Source of the DNA: Ornithodoros turicata
Taxonomy: Eukaryota > Arthropoda > Arachnida > Ixodida > Argasidae
Reading direction: 5' to 3'
Assembly (NCBI RefSeq): GCF_037126465.1
Contig: NC_088201.1
Coordinates: 19,514,550 to 19,578,549 of the forward strand
Length of the DNA stretch: 64,000 nucleotides
This document shows, one piece after another, positions 52,453-63,990 of this stretch. Position 1 is the first letter of the stretch, and each line of letters opens with the position of its first letter. The position numbers were made by a program, and so were the translations under genes. The notes under the pieces were generated by a model. The model saw only the letters and a program-made list of their open reading frames with translations. It did not search any database and was not told the origin of the DNA.

Positions 52453-52913
52453 GTGAAGATATGTCACGCTTGGTGGCCTTTGGGCTTTTCTATGCAAGAG
52501 CACAACAAAGCATTGTTCTTCAGTTCGAAGTGCTGTTCAAGAGATACACAGGACGACTTTTCACGTCGACAGGAACATGATACGGGGGAGTAATACACAG
52601 CTGTATTGAAGCTGTAACTTATCATTTTATGCCTACAGCATATAGGGTGTTTTTTTTAGCTGCACCAGATTTTAAAAAAAAGCTATGAGCGCAGCATAGA
52701 TACAGTGTTTGCAGTTGTGTTATACGGCTAGACGGACATCCTGTCGAAGAGAGTATGCAACTACTAGAGGACTAATTACCATAAAATGCATTAATTAACC
52801 TGGATTAATCTTTAAGTAGGGGCTTTCGAACAAACACGAGGTAGCAGAATGAAAGACAATCCTGGTTAAAAGCCATTCTGTATTGTTTTTGTTTTTTTAA
52901 ATCCTATAACGAG

Positions 52914-53475
52914 CACGTACGTTGCAATATCCGGCTCTGAATTTTGCAATGCAAATGAGCCGAAACCGAAACCGTGCGCCTCAGGAGCGCGGGGAGCACA
53001 GCGCCCATTCCACGTCGGAGGGCCATGTGCTTTAAGAGCGATGGAGATGGTTGGAGTCGGTGCTGGTCTGCTGGATTGGAAGATGAACTGAGTTCGAATC
53101 CGGGCGCCAGCTGTGCTGCGTGGGTGTTTTCCCTGAGTTTTCCTCAGACGCTTTTAGACAAATGTCGGAACAGTTACCTGCGAAGTCGGCCCAGGACGCA
53201 CGATCCCCCCCTCCCCTGCGATGGTCGTAACGTTCCCCGCATGAGCGTTGCCGACTTACGGCAAACAGTTCCATAATCATCATCACCACCATCACCACTT
53301 TGCGGCCCAGATAAGCCGACGACGATGAAGGCAATAATAATTGGGAGTAGATATACACGTAAGGTGGGTCCGCCCAAATTTGTGTGGCTATATAGATGCC
53401 GCACGATGAAGGTCATACGCTCCTCAGGCGCGCGGTTTTGGTTTCGGTTGATTTTGCATTGTAATATTCGGCGAT
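52914..53475. mobile_element. Palindromic element with a SINE in its loop
   Basis: The left arm (CAATGCAAATGAGCCGAAAC, then CGAAACCGTGCGCCTCAGGA) is mirrored at 53425-53469 (CTCCTCAGGCGCGCGGTTTT, then GGTTTCGGTTGATTTTGCAT). The SINE occupies most of the space between. The true ends may lie further out. Confidence 0.6.
53043..53300 (+). mobile_element. tRNA-derived SINE
   Basis: The head is degraded (GGTTGGAGTCGGTGCTGGTC). B box GAGTTCGAATCC, then CTCAGACGCTTTTAGACAAA, GAAGTCGGCCCAGGACGCAC, CGTTGCCGAC and a (CAT/CAC)n tail. Same family as 11314-11552, older. Confidence 0.8.
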
Positions 53476-53733
53476 CGATGTTTCAACGCACGTGACAATT
53501 TTAGGACTAAAAAAAAAAAAAGAAAGGTCTTTCAACGAGGATTGTCTCCTATTCTCCTATCTCACTTTTGCGCTAATTAAAGAGTCGCATGTATTTGGTG
53601 TTTGTTATGTGACAAACAGCGGTAGCCTAGCGAAAGCCACCGACTGACGATACTTTCACTACCGACCGAGCTTTGCGGCAAATTGCTACGAAGAGTGCTT
53701 TCGTCCGGGGCCGACATTATAGGCACCTATATG

Positions 53734-54257
53734 CAGAGTTGTACACGTTACTCGAAAAAAGTAATTGATTACAATTACTGTTACTGCTGAGCGAAAAGTA
53801 ACTCTTTACCGTTACAAATTACTTCATCAAAAATGTAATACGTTACTGATTAAAAATGTAACGCGTTACTTTTCCCGTTACTTTTATATTGTGGGCCATA
53901 CTAAAGCCAACAAGCCTGCAGCGAATGCAACCATGCAGCTCTTGTTGCAAATTCTAATATGAGACACTAACATATACGATACGTGAAATTCACAAATACA
54001 TTTGAAAACAAGATACAAAACACATACACGCATATGTTTCAGATTTATATACATATTTACATCTATATGTGCACAACATTGTTGACAGAAGGTTAAAAAA
54101 GTAATCGATTACTCAGCAATTGATTACCGAAAATTGTAATCAGATTACTTGGAAAATTACTTACTCACAAAATTAATTGATTACGTTAAAAAATTACTGA
54201 AAAAAGTAATTGATTACTAGTAGCGCAATTACTAGTAACGCGTTACGTACAACTCTG
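53734..54257. mobile_element. Non-autonomous hAT element, GTAATTGATTAC family (copy 1)
   Basis: Ends CAGAGTTGTACACGTTACTC and CGCGTTACGTACAACTCTG. A perfect 8-bp duplication CCTATATG lies at 53726-53733 and 54258-54265. Many GTAAT(T/C)GATTAC words fill both subterminal zones. 524 bp, non-coding. Confidence 0.93.
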
Positions 54258-54265
54258 CCTATATG

Positions 54266-57200
54266 ACAACGTTTGTCTCGAAGCTTTTGCCGAAAGCTGA
54301 GAAGAAGCGACCAGGACAGTACCAAGAGAGAATGCATGTTTTAATGATGAGGAACACCACAAGCTCCTCTTCCTCTCTCTTTGTGCCATATGTTTTGCGG
54401 CATAACTGCAGTAGCGCGCCAACAGATTTGTAGCCTTTCTTCTCCTATCTCAAAGTGGATTATAAACCCGGACGGGTATGATCACACGCTTGTACGCTAG
54501 AGCCGAGTAAAGCGGATTATAGAATATCGGACAGATGTGCCGCTAAAGCAGGAGGCTACGATTTGGCTTCAAAATGCGAGGGTAACTGTTCTGGAGGAAG
54601 GGGTGTGCGCTTATGAAGGCGGAAGAGTTTTCTTCGCATGGCGCTTACAAGGCAAGCTGGATTTCTTGCTGCACCTCACGAAGGCACCACGGAAATATTA
54701 AAGTGCGTGCATGGTAATTACCGGGAGAAACTGACGGCGATGTCGTCCTTCAAGACAGTCGCATTAAACTGAAACGAATAGTTAGTTACTAAATTAGTAC
54801 AATAAGATAAACCTTGGAGCTTTCAGCAACCCACCATGGGTGCTATACCTGCTCCATTGCAAAAGGCTATCTCTGAAACTGACACGAAGACAGACTAGAT
54901 GGGGAGCGCAAAGGTGTCCTAGCCAAATTTATATCCGTATATAGCCGTGATGCCAAAGTGTAGCTGTCTATCATGGCGGTAGACTGATCAGGGCTAAACT
55001 GGACAAAGCGCACGGGACATAATTTGGTGGTGTACGTCACTTGGAGCGTGCTGAAATGTTGCGATCGAAGTATATGAACTACTACTATGATAGTAGTGAT
55101 AGACCACTTCTGTGATTGACATGCACATTTCTGTGTAGTTTGCAATATCAGATGCCCCCGAATTTGCATTCCTTCCTTCCCCGCAAACTGTTGCACGGTG
55201 CTGTTCAGAAACCCCATTTGAGAGACTAATTTCAAGTGCGCCGAGCATCCCTGCCGCAGCCATTTTAGTACTCCACGTGGCAATAGGAGCGATTACGGCA
55301 ACTGTTTTCCGAAATGGCCCATTAGTTTAAAAGCGCCGCTTGAGCGAACAACGGGTTCGTGATAATATGCATCCATTACCACCTATGTGTCCAGCTCTGA
55401 TCAACTGACGACCACCTTTAAGCGCAATTTATACGCCTATTCTCCATATTGTTAACCGATGGTATATACGCGTCCCCTCTGAACCTCTTATCTCCCCTGG
55501 CGAGTCGTCTAATTTACAGTGAAGTAGTGCTTTGCTAACAGGTATCTGTCCTACGTTGCAATGGCCCACCGGATCGTATATAAATATATATAAAAAACGA
55601 GTTAGTGCTTTATGGATGCATGGCTGGAAGAAGTCATTTTGCGAGCCGGAAAGCTTGTTTATGACGTTCTGCGGGGCGTCTTTTTACGAGCTCGAAATTG
55701 CCTTTTTATGATGAGCCCTCTCTTGATCTAATCTAGTATGTTGCCTCGACCATTCCGGTCGCCATCTTGGGCTACGACCTGCTCGAATTTGGCTGTTGTA
55801 TGTCTAGGGTAGTGTGTGGCGCCGCGGGCGACACGGACGGTGCTTGGTGCGGTTATTGACATGATTTAGTACGGGGAGGAAAGTGGGATACTTTCTCTGG
55901 ATGCGGCCGCAATGTAGTGCAGCAGGCGTCGCATTGGGATAACCTAGAGAGCTGTATCCTTCCGGTGCTTTTGTGATGTCCAGCAGGCCATGCAAATCAT
56001 TTCTTTGTAGGGCTCTCACACACTGAAGAACCTTGTGTCCGAAGACGACGAGGAACAAATAAGGCGAATATGAAAGAAGAGAAATACACATCTGAGGTCT
56101 TATTAGCCTGTATGGAGTACAGAAAAACTGGAAAAGCAAAGCAAATTAGTGAAAAGCAAAGTGTAATTAGGTCAGTTACTTACTTGGATAAGTAGACAAT
56201 TACGTTAATAAAATTTTCTAAACACGACAGGAGAAGCACGGCCTTGCTAAGCCTAACGGATTTGGAGGTTGCCATCTTGTGAAAGGTAGAGAAGCGTTGG
56301 ATCATATTATATTAGGTATACATTAGGTTAGGTTAGCATCCCTCAGTGAACTAAGTCCAGGTCAGGTTAGCACCGATCGGAGAAAACATAGGAAAAAAGG
56401 CATAGGGAAAGCAATATCACAGGGCTTTCACAAGGACAAAGAGGATAGAAGACAGCATACAAAGAGACCAAAGAGGCCGTCTTCAGCGCCTGCGTTGTTT
56501 CACACTACAGAACAATCCTCAGAATGCGTCTTTTCCAAGGCAAGGAACCGTAGAGTGCTATGCGTGGAAGTTCCGATTGACGTAAAACTACGATAAGGCT
56601 ACAAGAAGCAGGACGATGCTTCAGATGCACTTGGCCAAACCGCATCTCGAAGAGGTGTCGGAAGAAGGTAAAGCGTACCAAGATAATAGACCAGATGAAA
56701 GGCACCAAGTTTCCAGTTCAGCATCTGATTTGCGCAGAAACACATACAAATGCTCATAGGCACAGATAACAACTGAGACCTGGAGACAGGAAGCGCCGTT
56801 AGGTTCGGAAGTAGCTTACGAGCAATGGAAACTCGACTCGGATGGAGGGTACATGGAGCCACATCTGAAAGCGGGACAGTTCAAAATTGCAACCAACCTC
56901 TGGTGCGCGGACTGTCAATGAACGTGACCGAAGGGAATAGGGTGCTCGAAAAGTTTTGGCAACTATAGTAGTCATTGAAGTGAAACTCAAGTGAAAGACA
57001 GAGAGCGACGAGGAAAATCCGGTTCTACGGCATTTTGGAGAAAATGCGGCCCTGAAACAGGGACGGTGCGAAGCTTTGTCACTAATTAGCCTGTATTAAG
57101 TGCAGAACGTGAAGATTTCGAGAAAGATGAGTTGGAGGTAAATGGCCCTGAGACTCAGAGATGACATGCATGCAGATACTGACAACGGCGGCTGCAGGAG

Positions 57201-57756
57201 TAGTCGATATGGAAAGGTGCGGTTCGGCGAACAAGCTATATATACGCCATCTTATGGGCTGGATCCTGCTCTTCGCAGGAGAACTTTGGAAAACGAATCA
57301 GGAACACGGAACTCTTACTGCTCAGAACAGAGCAAACGACGAAGGAGACAACTGCACATATGGATGACGGGACGAAGTATTCTGGGAAAGAACGGAAAAT
57401 CACATTACTGAAAGCCGAGTAAGAAATCATATATATTGGGGGAAGATCTTCTCTATCTAGGTGGCGCTGCTAGTCGGCTTGTCCCCACGATAAAGAAAAG
57501 CGCTGTTTAGAGCGAAATCGTCAGCAGTGTCGTACATGTCAGCATTCAGATTGTAAATGAAGTTTTCAGTGATATACTGGAGTAGTTATTAGCTTAGATT
57601 TAGGCAACTAAACAACAAATTAACAATTCAGGTTGGCCATCCTTCTCTGAATTAGCTTAGGCCAGGAACTCATGCTTGTGGAATGCGGTTTTGCAAACAG
57701 TGAAATGCTGGAGGAATGTGTTCTGTTTTGCTTGCATATCCGGTTACATAAGTATA
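54266..57756. other. No assigned gene
   Basis: A minus-strand frame starting MAAAGMLGALEISLSNG (55263 down to 54994, 89 codons, AAAATGG start context) is the only mildly gene-like one. It has no known domain. TTAGGTTAGGTTAG at about 56325 is too short to be a telomeric tract. Confidence 0.35.
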
Positions 57757-58528
57757 CCGGGTGTTTCGGTTAAATCCCCGGGCTAAATAATTCGCGAACG
57801 GGTGCACCAATCCACGAACTTTCTTTTTTACAAGTATCTGTCTGATGCCACCTACAAGCTGCGCACCGTGTGAATGAGTGGGAGGCGCTCATTATTAAAA
57901 TAAAAATGCAAATGGATTTCGTAAAAAAGCGTAACTTCTAAAGCAGGGCGCTGTCGGCATTAAAATGAGTACTACCCCTTTGGGACCTCCAGTGGACACC
58001 TTTTAGAGAAAAATCTGCTACCGAAGCGGGTCATTTCTTGCAGTAATTAATTGGTTTCGGTTTACGTATTTTTGTCGCGGCTGGTCGCGGCGAAGCGCAA
58101 AAGGACGCTCTTTCACTCCCTGATCCATCAATGAATTACGTCCTTACACCAATAAATTACACCAATGAATTACACCAATGAAATACGCCCTTTTGCGCTT
58201 CGCCGCGACCAGCCGCGACAAAAATACGTAAACCGAAACCAATTAATTACTGCAACAAATGACCCGCTTCGGTGGCAGATTTTTCTCTAAAAGGTGTCCA
58301 CTGAAGGTCCCAAAAGGGGTAGTACCCATTTTAATGCCGACAGCGCCCTGCTTTAGAAGTTACGCTTTTTTACGAAACTCATTTGCATTTTTATTTTACT
58401 AATGAGCGCCTCCCACTCATTCACACGGTGTGCAGTTTGTAGGTGGTATTGCACAGATACTTGTAGTTCGTGGATTGGTGCACCCGTTCGCGAATTATTT
58501 AGCCCGGGGATTTAACTGAAACACCCGG
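57757..58528. mobile_element. Long foldback element, CCGGGTGTTTC family (copy 2)
   Basis: 772-bp palindrome closely matching 26249-27030, with the same arms and centre. A few bases near the right end are lost (ACTTGTAGTTCGTGG instead of ACTTGTAAAAAAGAAAGTTC). TATA on both flanks, as in copy 1. Confidence 0.88.
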
Positions 58529-59483
58529 TATACGTAACAGTGACTTCCAAAACAGAACTGGTTCTGAAGCTTCCAATATGTGTTCCTCGCGTGTATAAAA
58601 GGGAAGCGCTTGAGGAAGAATTTCCCCAACTTGCGGGTCGCGCCGGCGACTCTGCGCCTCATTACACTGACATCAACAAGCAGCGCATTAACAAACGCTG
58701 CATTAGCGGGTACTTAACCCCCTGATACATAATGACCCTGAGTGATTCCTGCATCCAGTACGGTACGTCATCATCCCGACGGGAAGTTCTTCATAAAGTT
58801 GCTCGTGGATCTTCCCCAGAGTGCTGGAGCATGCGCAGAGGCCCGGGACACTGGACGTTCGTCACCAGTGTTGGGACTTGTGTGCGGCAGACGGCCGTAT
58901 TCTCGTTGAGGAAATGAGGAACAAATGGGGATATGCGGGAACCCAGTCGAATGCGACGGATATGAATTATTTACGCATTAGTATGCCCTGCTCGGTGCCA
59001 CCGCCATATAGGAGGAGTTCACAGAGGCGCGCATTCCATTCGACACGAATCTTTTCCGTGCCTCTCTTCGAACAGAGTCATTTTTCGCGCATGGTTGGTT
59101 GGGTCCGTCGTGTGGAACACACTGACCATTTGTTGCGTGTCATAATGCATACGTCATTTGCGTCGTAACTTGCCCTCTTTGTGCGCAACCTGAGACATCG
59201 AAAACGAAACGGCCGATTCATCTGCATTTCGAGTGCACAACGTTGATTAACTATAATGGGTTATAATATTTTAGGTACGTGTCTGTGAGAACCGTTGAGT
59301 GAATATGGCGGTGGCGAGACAGGTCTATACGGGGTGAGACTATAGACTGGTGGCGCTTTCTCAGCCTCATATAGCATTTCCTTTGCTGACGTCGAACACC
59401 CTACAAAAGACGGGAGGGGTGGGTGGGGAAAATTGACTCGCGCTGAAAGCCATGGCACAGAATAATACTGTTATCACTCCTAT
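58529..59483. other. No assigned feature
   Basis: Frames at 58540-58725 and 58821-59168 are open but unrecognised. Confidence 0.4.
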
Positions 59484-59598
59484 AGGTAACATTTCCTCGA
59501 GCATGAAGAGAAGACACGAAGATAAGAGACACCAAGTGAAGAATTGGTGTCTCGTGTCTTCATGTCGCCTTCTCCTCATACTTACGGAAATGTTACCT
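59484..59598. mobile_element. 115-bp foldback with AGGTAACATTTCC ends
   Basis: AGGTAACATTTCC at the left and GGAAATGTTACCT at the right. Inside, AAGACACGAAGATAAGAGAC is mirrored by GTCTCGTGTCTTCAT around AGTGAAGAAT. Single copy; no target duplication seen. Confidence 0.7.
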
Positions 59599-59689
59599 AC
59601 AAGTTCATTACATCAGCTCGTTTGCTTCTTTCTTTTATCACTCTGGACTTGTCACTATCACTCTGGACTATCACTATCACTTGTGGAAA

Positions 59690-60092
59690 GTACGGGCCAT
59701 ACGGCCTTTTGTGACAATTACCGTAACTGCACACTGCTTGCACTTTTCCTGCTTGACGATGCTGACAATACACACACTCTAAAAACAGAACTTCACCGCA
59801 TAGCATGCCGTGCGCTAACCATTGCCACGAATGATAGGTTTAGCGCTTCTGACTCGAAGAGAGAGGTGAGGCGTACGCCTTTCTGTGTTACATATCATGT
59901 GTACAAATTGACACAAAAAGGCGTATGCCTCGCCCCTCTCTCTTCGAATCAGAAGCGATAACCCTATCATTCATGGCAATGGTTGGCGCAGAGTGTGCTA
60001 TGCGGTGAAGTTTTTATAGTGCATACAAAAAGGCGTACTCCTCTCGTTTTCACCAAATCGGAGAAAAGACATGTTGTTCGGGATGATAGTTG
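59690..60092. mobile_element. Older MITE split by an ACAGAACTTC-type MITE
   Basis: Outer remnants are 59690-59745 (TTGTGGAAAGTACGGGCCAT, CGGCCTTTTGTGACAATTAC) and 60027-60092 (AAAAAGGCGTACTCCTCTCG, TTGTTCGGGATGATAGTTG). The inner element is 59775-60021, with CACTCTAAAAACAGAACTTC, GAAGAGAGAGGTGAGGCGTA and its mirror, and a damaged right tip. Confidence 0.75.
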
Positions 60093-60096
60093 ACTA

Positions 60097-60317
60097 CACT
60101 CTTAAAAATGAACTTCACCACATAGCACGCTCCTAGCCAACCACCATCCCGAATGACAACGTTCTCGCCCCTCATTTGTTGACAACGGGAGGAGGAGCCT
60201 ATTTTGTGCCGTGCATAATGGCTCCTCGTTTTCAACAAATCTAGGGCAAGAACGTTGTCATTCGTGGTGATGGTTGGCTAGGAGCGTGCTATGTGGTGAA
60301 GTTCATTTTTAAGAGTG
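60097..60317. mobile_element. CACTCTTAAAA MITE, GGAGGAGCC subfamily
   Basis: 221 bp with TA on both sides. The core GACAACGTTCTCG is mirrored by AAGAACGTTGTCATTCG. Both arms carry CACCACATAG/CTATGTGGTG. Related to 37655-37880. Confidence 0.9.
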
Positions 60318-60507
60318 TAGGATCGTTTTATGCGCTAAAGTTCTGTATGCGAGATTGAATAGTATGCATTTTTGCGTTTACCTGTGTCAAACTTAAGCAC
60401 GGCACTGCCGTCACATACACATAGAAAATAACGTAATAAATAAAATGAAACAACGTGATAAATTGGACTGGATGGTACATTACTTAAAACCGCAAAAATC
60501 CTCCCTA

Positions 60508-60756
60508 CACTCTTAAAAATGAACTTCACCGCATAGCACGCTCCTGGCCAACCATAACCTCGAATGATATCGTTATCTGCCCCGATTTGTTGAAAACGGG
60601 ACGCGTACGCCTTTTTTGTGACAATTATGAATAGCATAAGTGTCACAAAAAAGGCGTACGCCTCCCGTTTTCAACAAATCAGGGCAGATAACGATATCAT
60701 TCGAGATGATGGTTGGCTAGGAGCGTGCTATGTGGTGAAGTTCATTTCTAAGAGTG
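60508..60756. mobile_element. CACTCTTAAAA palindromic MITE
   Basis: 249 bp with TA at both sides. Loop ATTATGAATAGCATAAGTG. Inserted in the left arm of the older palindrome. Confidence 0.93.
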
Positions 60757-60804
60757 TAGTGCTGGGTATACGAATGGGACGACACAAGACAGACACGACG
60801 ACAC

Positions 60805-61052
60805 CACTCTTAAAAATGAACTTCACTGCATAGCACGCCCCTAGCCAACCATAATCTCGAATGATATCGTTATCTGCCCTGATTTGTTGAAAATGGGAGG
60901 CGTACGCCTTTTTTGCGACAATTATGAACAGCATCAGTGTCACAAAAAAGGCGTACGCCTCTCGTTTTCAATAAATCAGGGCAGATAACGATATCATTCG
61001 AGATTATGGTTGCTAGGAGCGTGCTATGCCGTGAAGGTCATTTTTAAGAGTG
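60805..61052. mobile_element. CACTCTTAAAA palindromic MITE
   Basis: 248 bp, loop ATTATGAACAGCATCAGTG. The flanks are CA on both sides. Lies in the loop of the older palindrome. Confidence 0.92.
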
Positions 61053-61386
61053 CAAGTCAGTGCCCGTGTAGTCGTGTATATGTCTTGTGTCGTCCTATTC
61101 GTGCCCAGTACTGGGGTTTTTAGCGGTTTTAAGTAATAAATAACTTTCACTAACATTATCATAAACATTATTTGTCCGTGCTGCCCTTAAATAGGCAGGT
61201 GCCGTTGTAACACACCAGTACTAAAGAGGAAATAATCCGAACTAAATCGGCATAAAAATACCATTGTTGTGAGTGACATATATCATTTACTTGTTCGTTC
61301 ATTCATGATACTTCGTTTCATATTGAAAGGCGAGTTACACTTTTAGCCCTCGTTCTTCTCGCAATGAGAAATAGATTGATTTAGAT

Positions 61387-62007
61387 CAGACTTGTGCACG
61401 TTACTCGAAAAAAGTAATTGATTACCGTTACCGTTACTTGTACGGAAAAAAGTAATTGATTACCGTTACCAATTACAGGACTTCAAATGTAATTGAGTAA
61501 CGAGTAGAAAAGTAACGCGTTACTCCGGTCGTTACTCTGCATTGACGCAAATTATACCCGTATACCCAAGAAAAAAAAGAAGAAAAAAGAAAAGTTCAAC
61601 AGGTGGAACAGCTGAAATAACCCACAAATATGTACGTCTACTGTAGTTATCGCCCGGGAAGACGTTGACCCGATTGTGGAAGATCATGCGTGGAACTTCC
61701 CCATGACTCACTAAACCTCCAAAGCTACAACCACACTGGTGTAGGAACAGATTAGGGGGAGAGATCCTGAAATTCCAGAACAAAGGCTGACGGCACGAAG
61801 ATCTTGACTTGGGGCAGTACATCTAAAAGATGAGTTAGTCTCTGCCGGGAAAGTAATCAATTACTGAGTAATCGATTACTCATAAAAGTAATTGATTACT
61901 CGAAAAATTACTTTGACTTTAAAGTAACTGATTACTCGAAAAATTACTCAGAAAACTAATTGATTACAAGTAACGCAATTACTAGTAACGCGTTACGCAC
62001 AAGTCTG
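61387..62007. mobile_element. Non-autonomous hAT element, GTAATTGATTAC family (copy 2)
   Basis: Ends CAGACTTGTGCACGTTACTC and CGCGTTACGCACAAGTCTG. A perfect 8-bp duplication ATTTAGAT lies at 61379-61386 and 62008-62015. Same subterminal GTAATTGATTAC words as 53734-54257. The centre (about 61540-61840) is unrelated to that copy and may be captured or older sequence; its minus-strand frame is unrecognised. Confidence 0.93.
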
Positions 62008-62015
62008 ATTTAGAT

Positions 62016-63716
62016 GGTACTTACTCGGATAAAAAAAAAAAGAAAAAAGTTTCGCACTCGGATTAGATTGAGTGGAAAAACCTGTAGTCGCACGCGTGGC
62101 GCGAGCCGACACACATGGAGTGTCGCTTCGTCGACCGCACCACTTGACCTCCGCTACAATGGGTTGGCGGAATTAAGGCCTTCATTGCACTTCGCACGAG
62201 AGACTTTCCATTCCTCTTCCAGGACAGCTCACCGTCTTCGGAGCCTACCATCGAAACTCGAGCTACGATCATTAACGATCTGTGCCTGGCGGTACTTAAT
62301 ATTCATTAAGGACGGGAACCAACGTGTCCCGTTTAAAGCATCTCGCCTTTTCTACAGGCACGTGGCAAACTGCGCATTAAGGACCCATAATTACTCTCGC
62401 GTGGCGAGACGACAGCGCCGGAGAACGATCGCTTCCCATGATGAATTACAATGCGAAGAGCAGCGGACGTGGATGAGATGGCAGCGACGGATATATACAC
62501 AAGCCAGCTTTTAAATCTTACACCAGATCGGAACAACAGCCAGCCAGCTCATTAATCACCGCAGTAATTTTCGCTCCAGTTCCGAGTTGATTACGCCCCT
62601 GGAGAAAGTTTTCAGAGTCCAATACGAGAGACTCGCTATTTGTAGAAATAGTGAATTTTTCGCCTGCCCCCATATATCGTGCTTCCCTCTCTTTGAGCCC
62701 GCATCTTGTCTGCTGTCAGATTCGCTTCGAGCTTTCATATGTTTCCTCCGGCAAGCGCTGCCGGCCGCAGTGGGGCAAACGGACGGGTCCCTGGGTGCTC
62801 TACGTTTGATGAAAGACCAGGCTGATGGAAAGTGCGACGCTGCACAGACGTTGTTTTCGTCGCTCGTCTTCGTCATTCGGGAAGAACCCACGGAAGCTAT
62901 GCGGGGGGGTTACTGGGGCGCACTGCTTCCCTTTTGGTATATGTATATAGCGCGTGAGTATTCCATTGATGAGAGCGTGCTCAAAGTGGTGACAGTATGC
63001 ACTATTTTCGGACGCTAAGTGTGAGCGGAATGCGCGCAAGACAAATGATACTCGAGCCGCTTTTCTTGTCCCTCGAGGGAAATATTTCGGTTCCCGGACA
63101 TTTGGTATTCCCCCATCCGTTTGCTTTCTCAAGTTGAACGCAAACATTATGAGTTTTTGACGGGTCTCTTTCGAGTGTTTTACTTTGCGTAGATTGATGG
63201 ATGTGCTGTATCGATGTAGAGTAGTGCTGGCAGCCAACGATGCCACCTCTGCATTTGGGTATACACTGTTTCGTGACGGATGCTGTTTTCGTTTCTTCTG
63301 TACCGCCTCGAATGACACCATTTGGTGATGGTGATGGATTCACGCGGGACTTTGGGGACATTGTTTGCGTTCCTGGCTCATGCAATCTTCTCCTTTTCTC
63401 GCTGTCAGCACATTCGCATTATCTCCATGACAACCGCATGACAATATTTAAAGATTTACAGAAAGACTTTCAAACTCAATTTATTTTATGACGAAGATGG
63501 TAGTACAGAAAAATATAGAGATGTAGGCTGCGACTTTGACATTGTGTGCCGTCCCAAGCAATCACGTACTTTTTTTAAATTTACCTCTTCAGCATGATGC
63601 TTTTTTAAAAAGAAATTTTAATGCCAAGATTGTTCCTGAGCGGCGGCTCCGGCAACCGCTTCCGGGCGTTGCCGTGAAGCGACCTGCACGGACTGGTACG
63701 GTTGCACGGGCCACCA
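62016..63716. other. No assigned gene; many TAAT words
   Basis: 62160-62600 has many TAAT/ATTA words (GAATTAAGG, CATTAACG, TTCATTAAGG, GCATTAAGG, CATTAATCACC, TTGATTACG) in otherwise GC-rich sequence. Open frames at 62014-62514 and 62800-63321 (-) are long but have no domain. Confidence 0.35.
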
Positions 63717-63990
63717 TATAGCTCCTTGTTTCGCGCCTTCGAAACTCACGATCACAATCATCTGATCAGGCGTGAGCTCGGGCCCTGCTACGCACTCACG
63801 TGAATGTCGACATGGCGAATCGGTGAGCTCGCTCATGCTGGATGCGAACTCACCAGATAACATCACACCTACTCTGTTTACAAGTGTGATGTTATCCGGT
63901 GAGTGCACTAATATGCGGCATGATCCGAACGTTCACGCCTTATCAGATGATTGTGATCGTGAGTTTCGAAGGCCCGAAACGCCGAGCTAT
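63717..63990. mobile_element. Double palindrome at the window end
   Basis: The outer arms ATAGCTC...GCCTTCGAAACTCACGATCA and ACAATCATCTGAT mirror ATCAGATGATTGTGATCGTG, AGTTTCGAAGGC and GAGCTAT. An inner hairpin (about 63849-63905: ACTCACCAGATAACATCACA with TGTGATGTTATCCGGTGAGT) sits in the centre. It may extend past the window. Confidence 0.75.

Larger units (their letters stand above)
60479..61137. mobile_element. Older palindrome hosting two MITEs
   Basis: Three left pieces (60479-60505 TTACTTAAAACCGCAAAAAT; 60759-60803 GTGCTGGGTATACGAATGGG and ACGACACAAGACAGACACGA) are mirrored by one continuous right arm (about 61061-61137). The right arm has TGTCTTGTGTCGTCC, ATTCGTGCCCAGTACT and TTTTAGCGGTTTTAAGTAA. 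MITEs lie within its left arm (60508-60756) and loop (60805-61052). Confidence 0.75.

Noticed and set aside
56325..56340. TTAGGTTAGGTTAG as a telomere remnant
   Set aside because: Under three repeats of TTAGG; expected by chance in a window of this size.
62800..63321. 173-codon minus-strand frame
   Set aside because: No domain and opposed by a 143-codon frame on the other strand.
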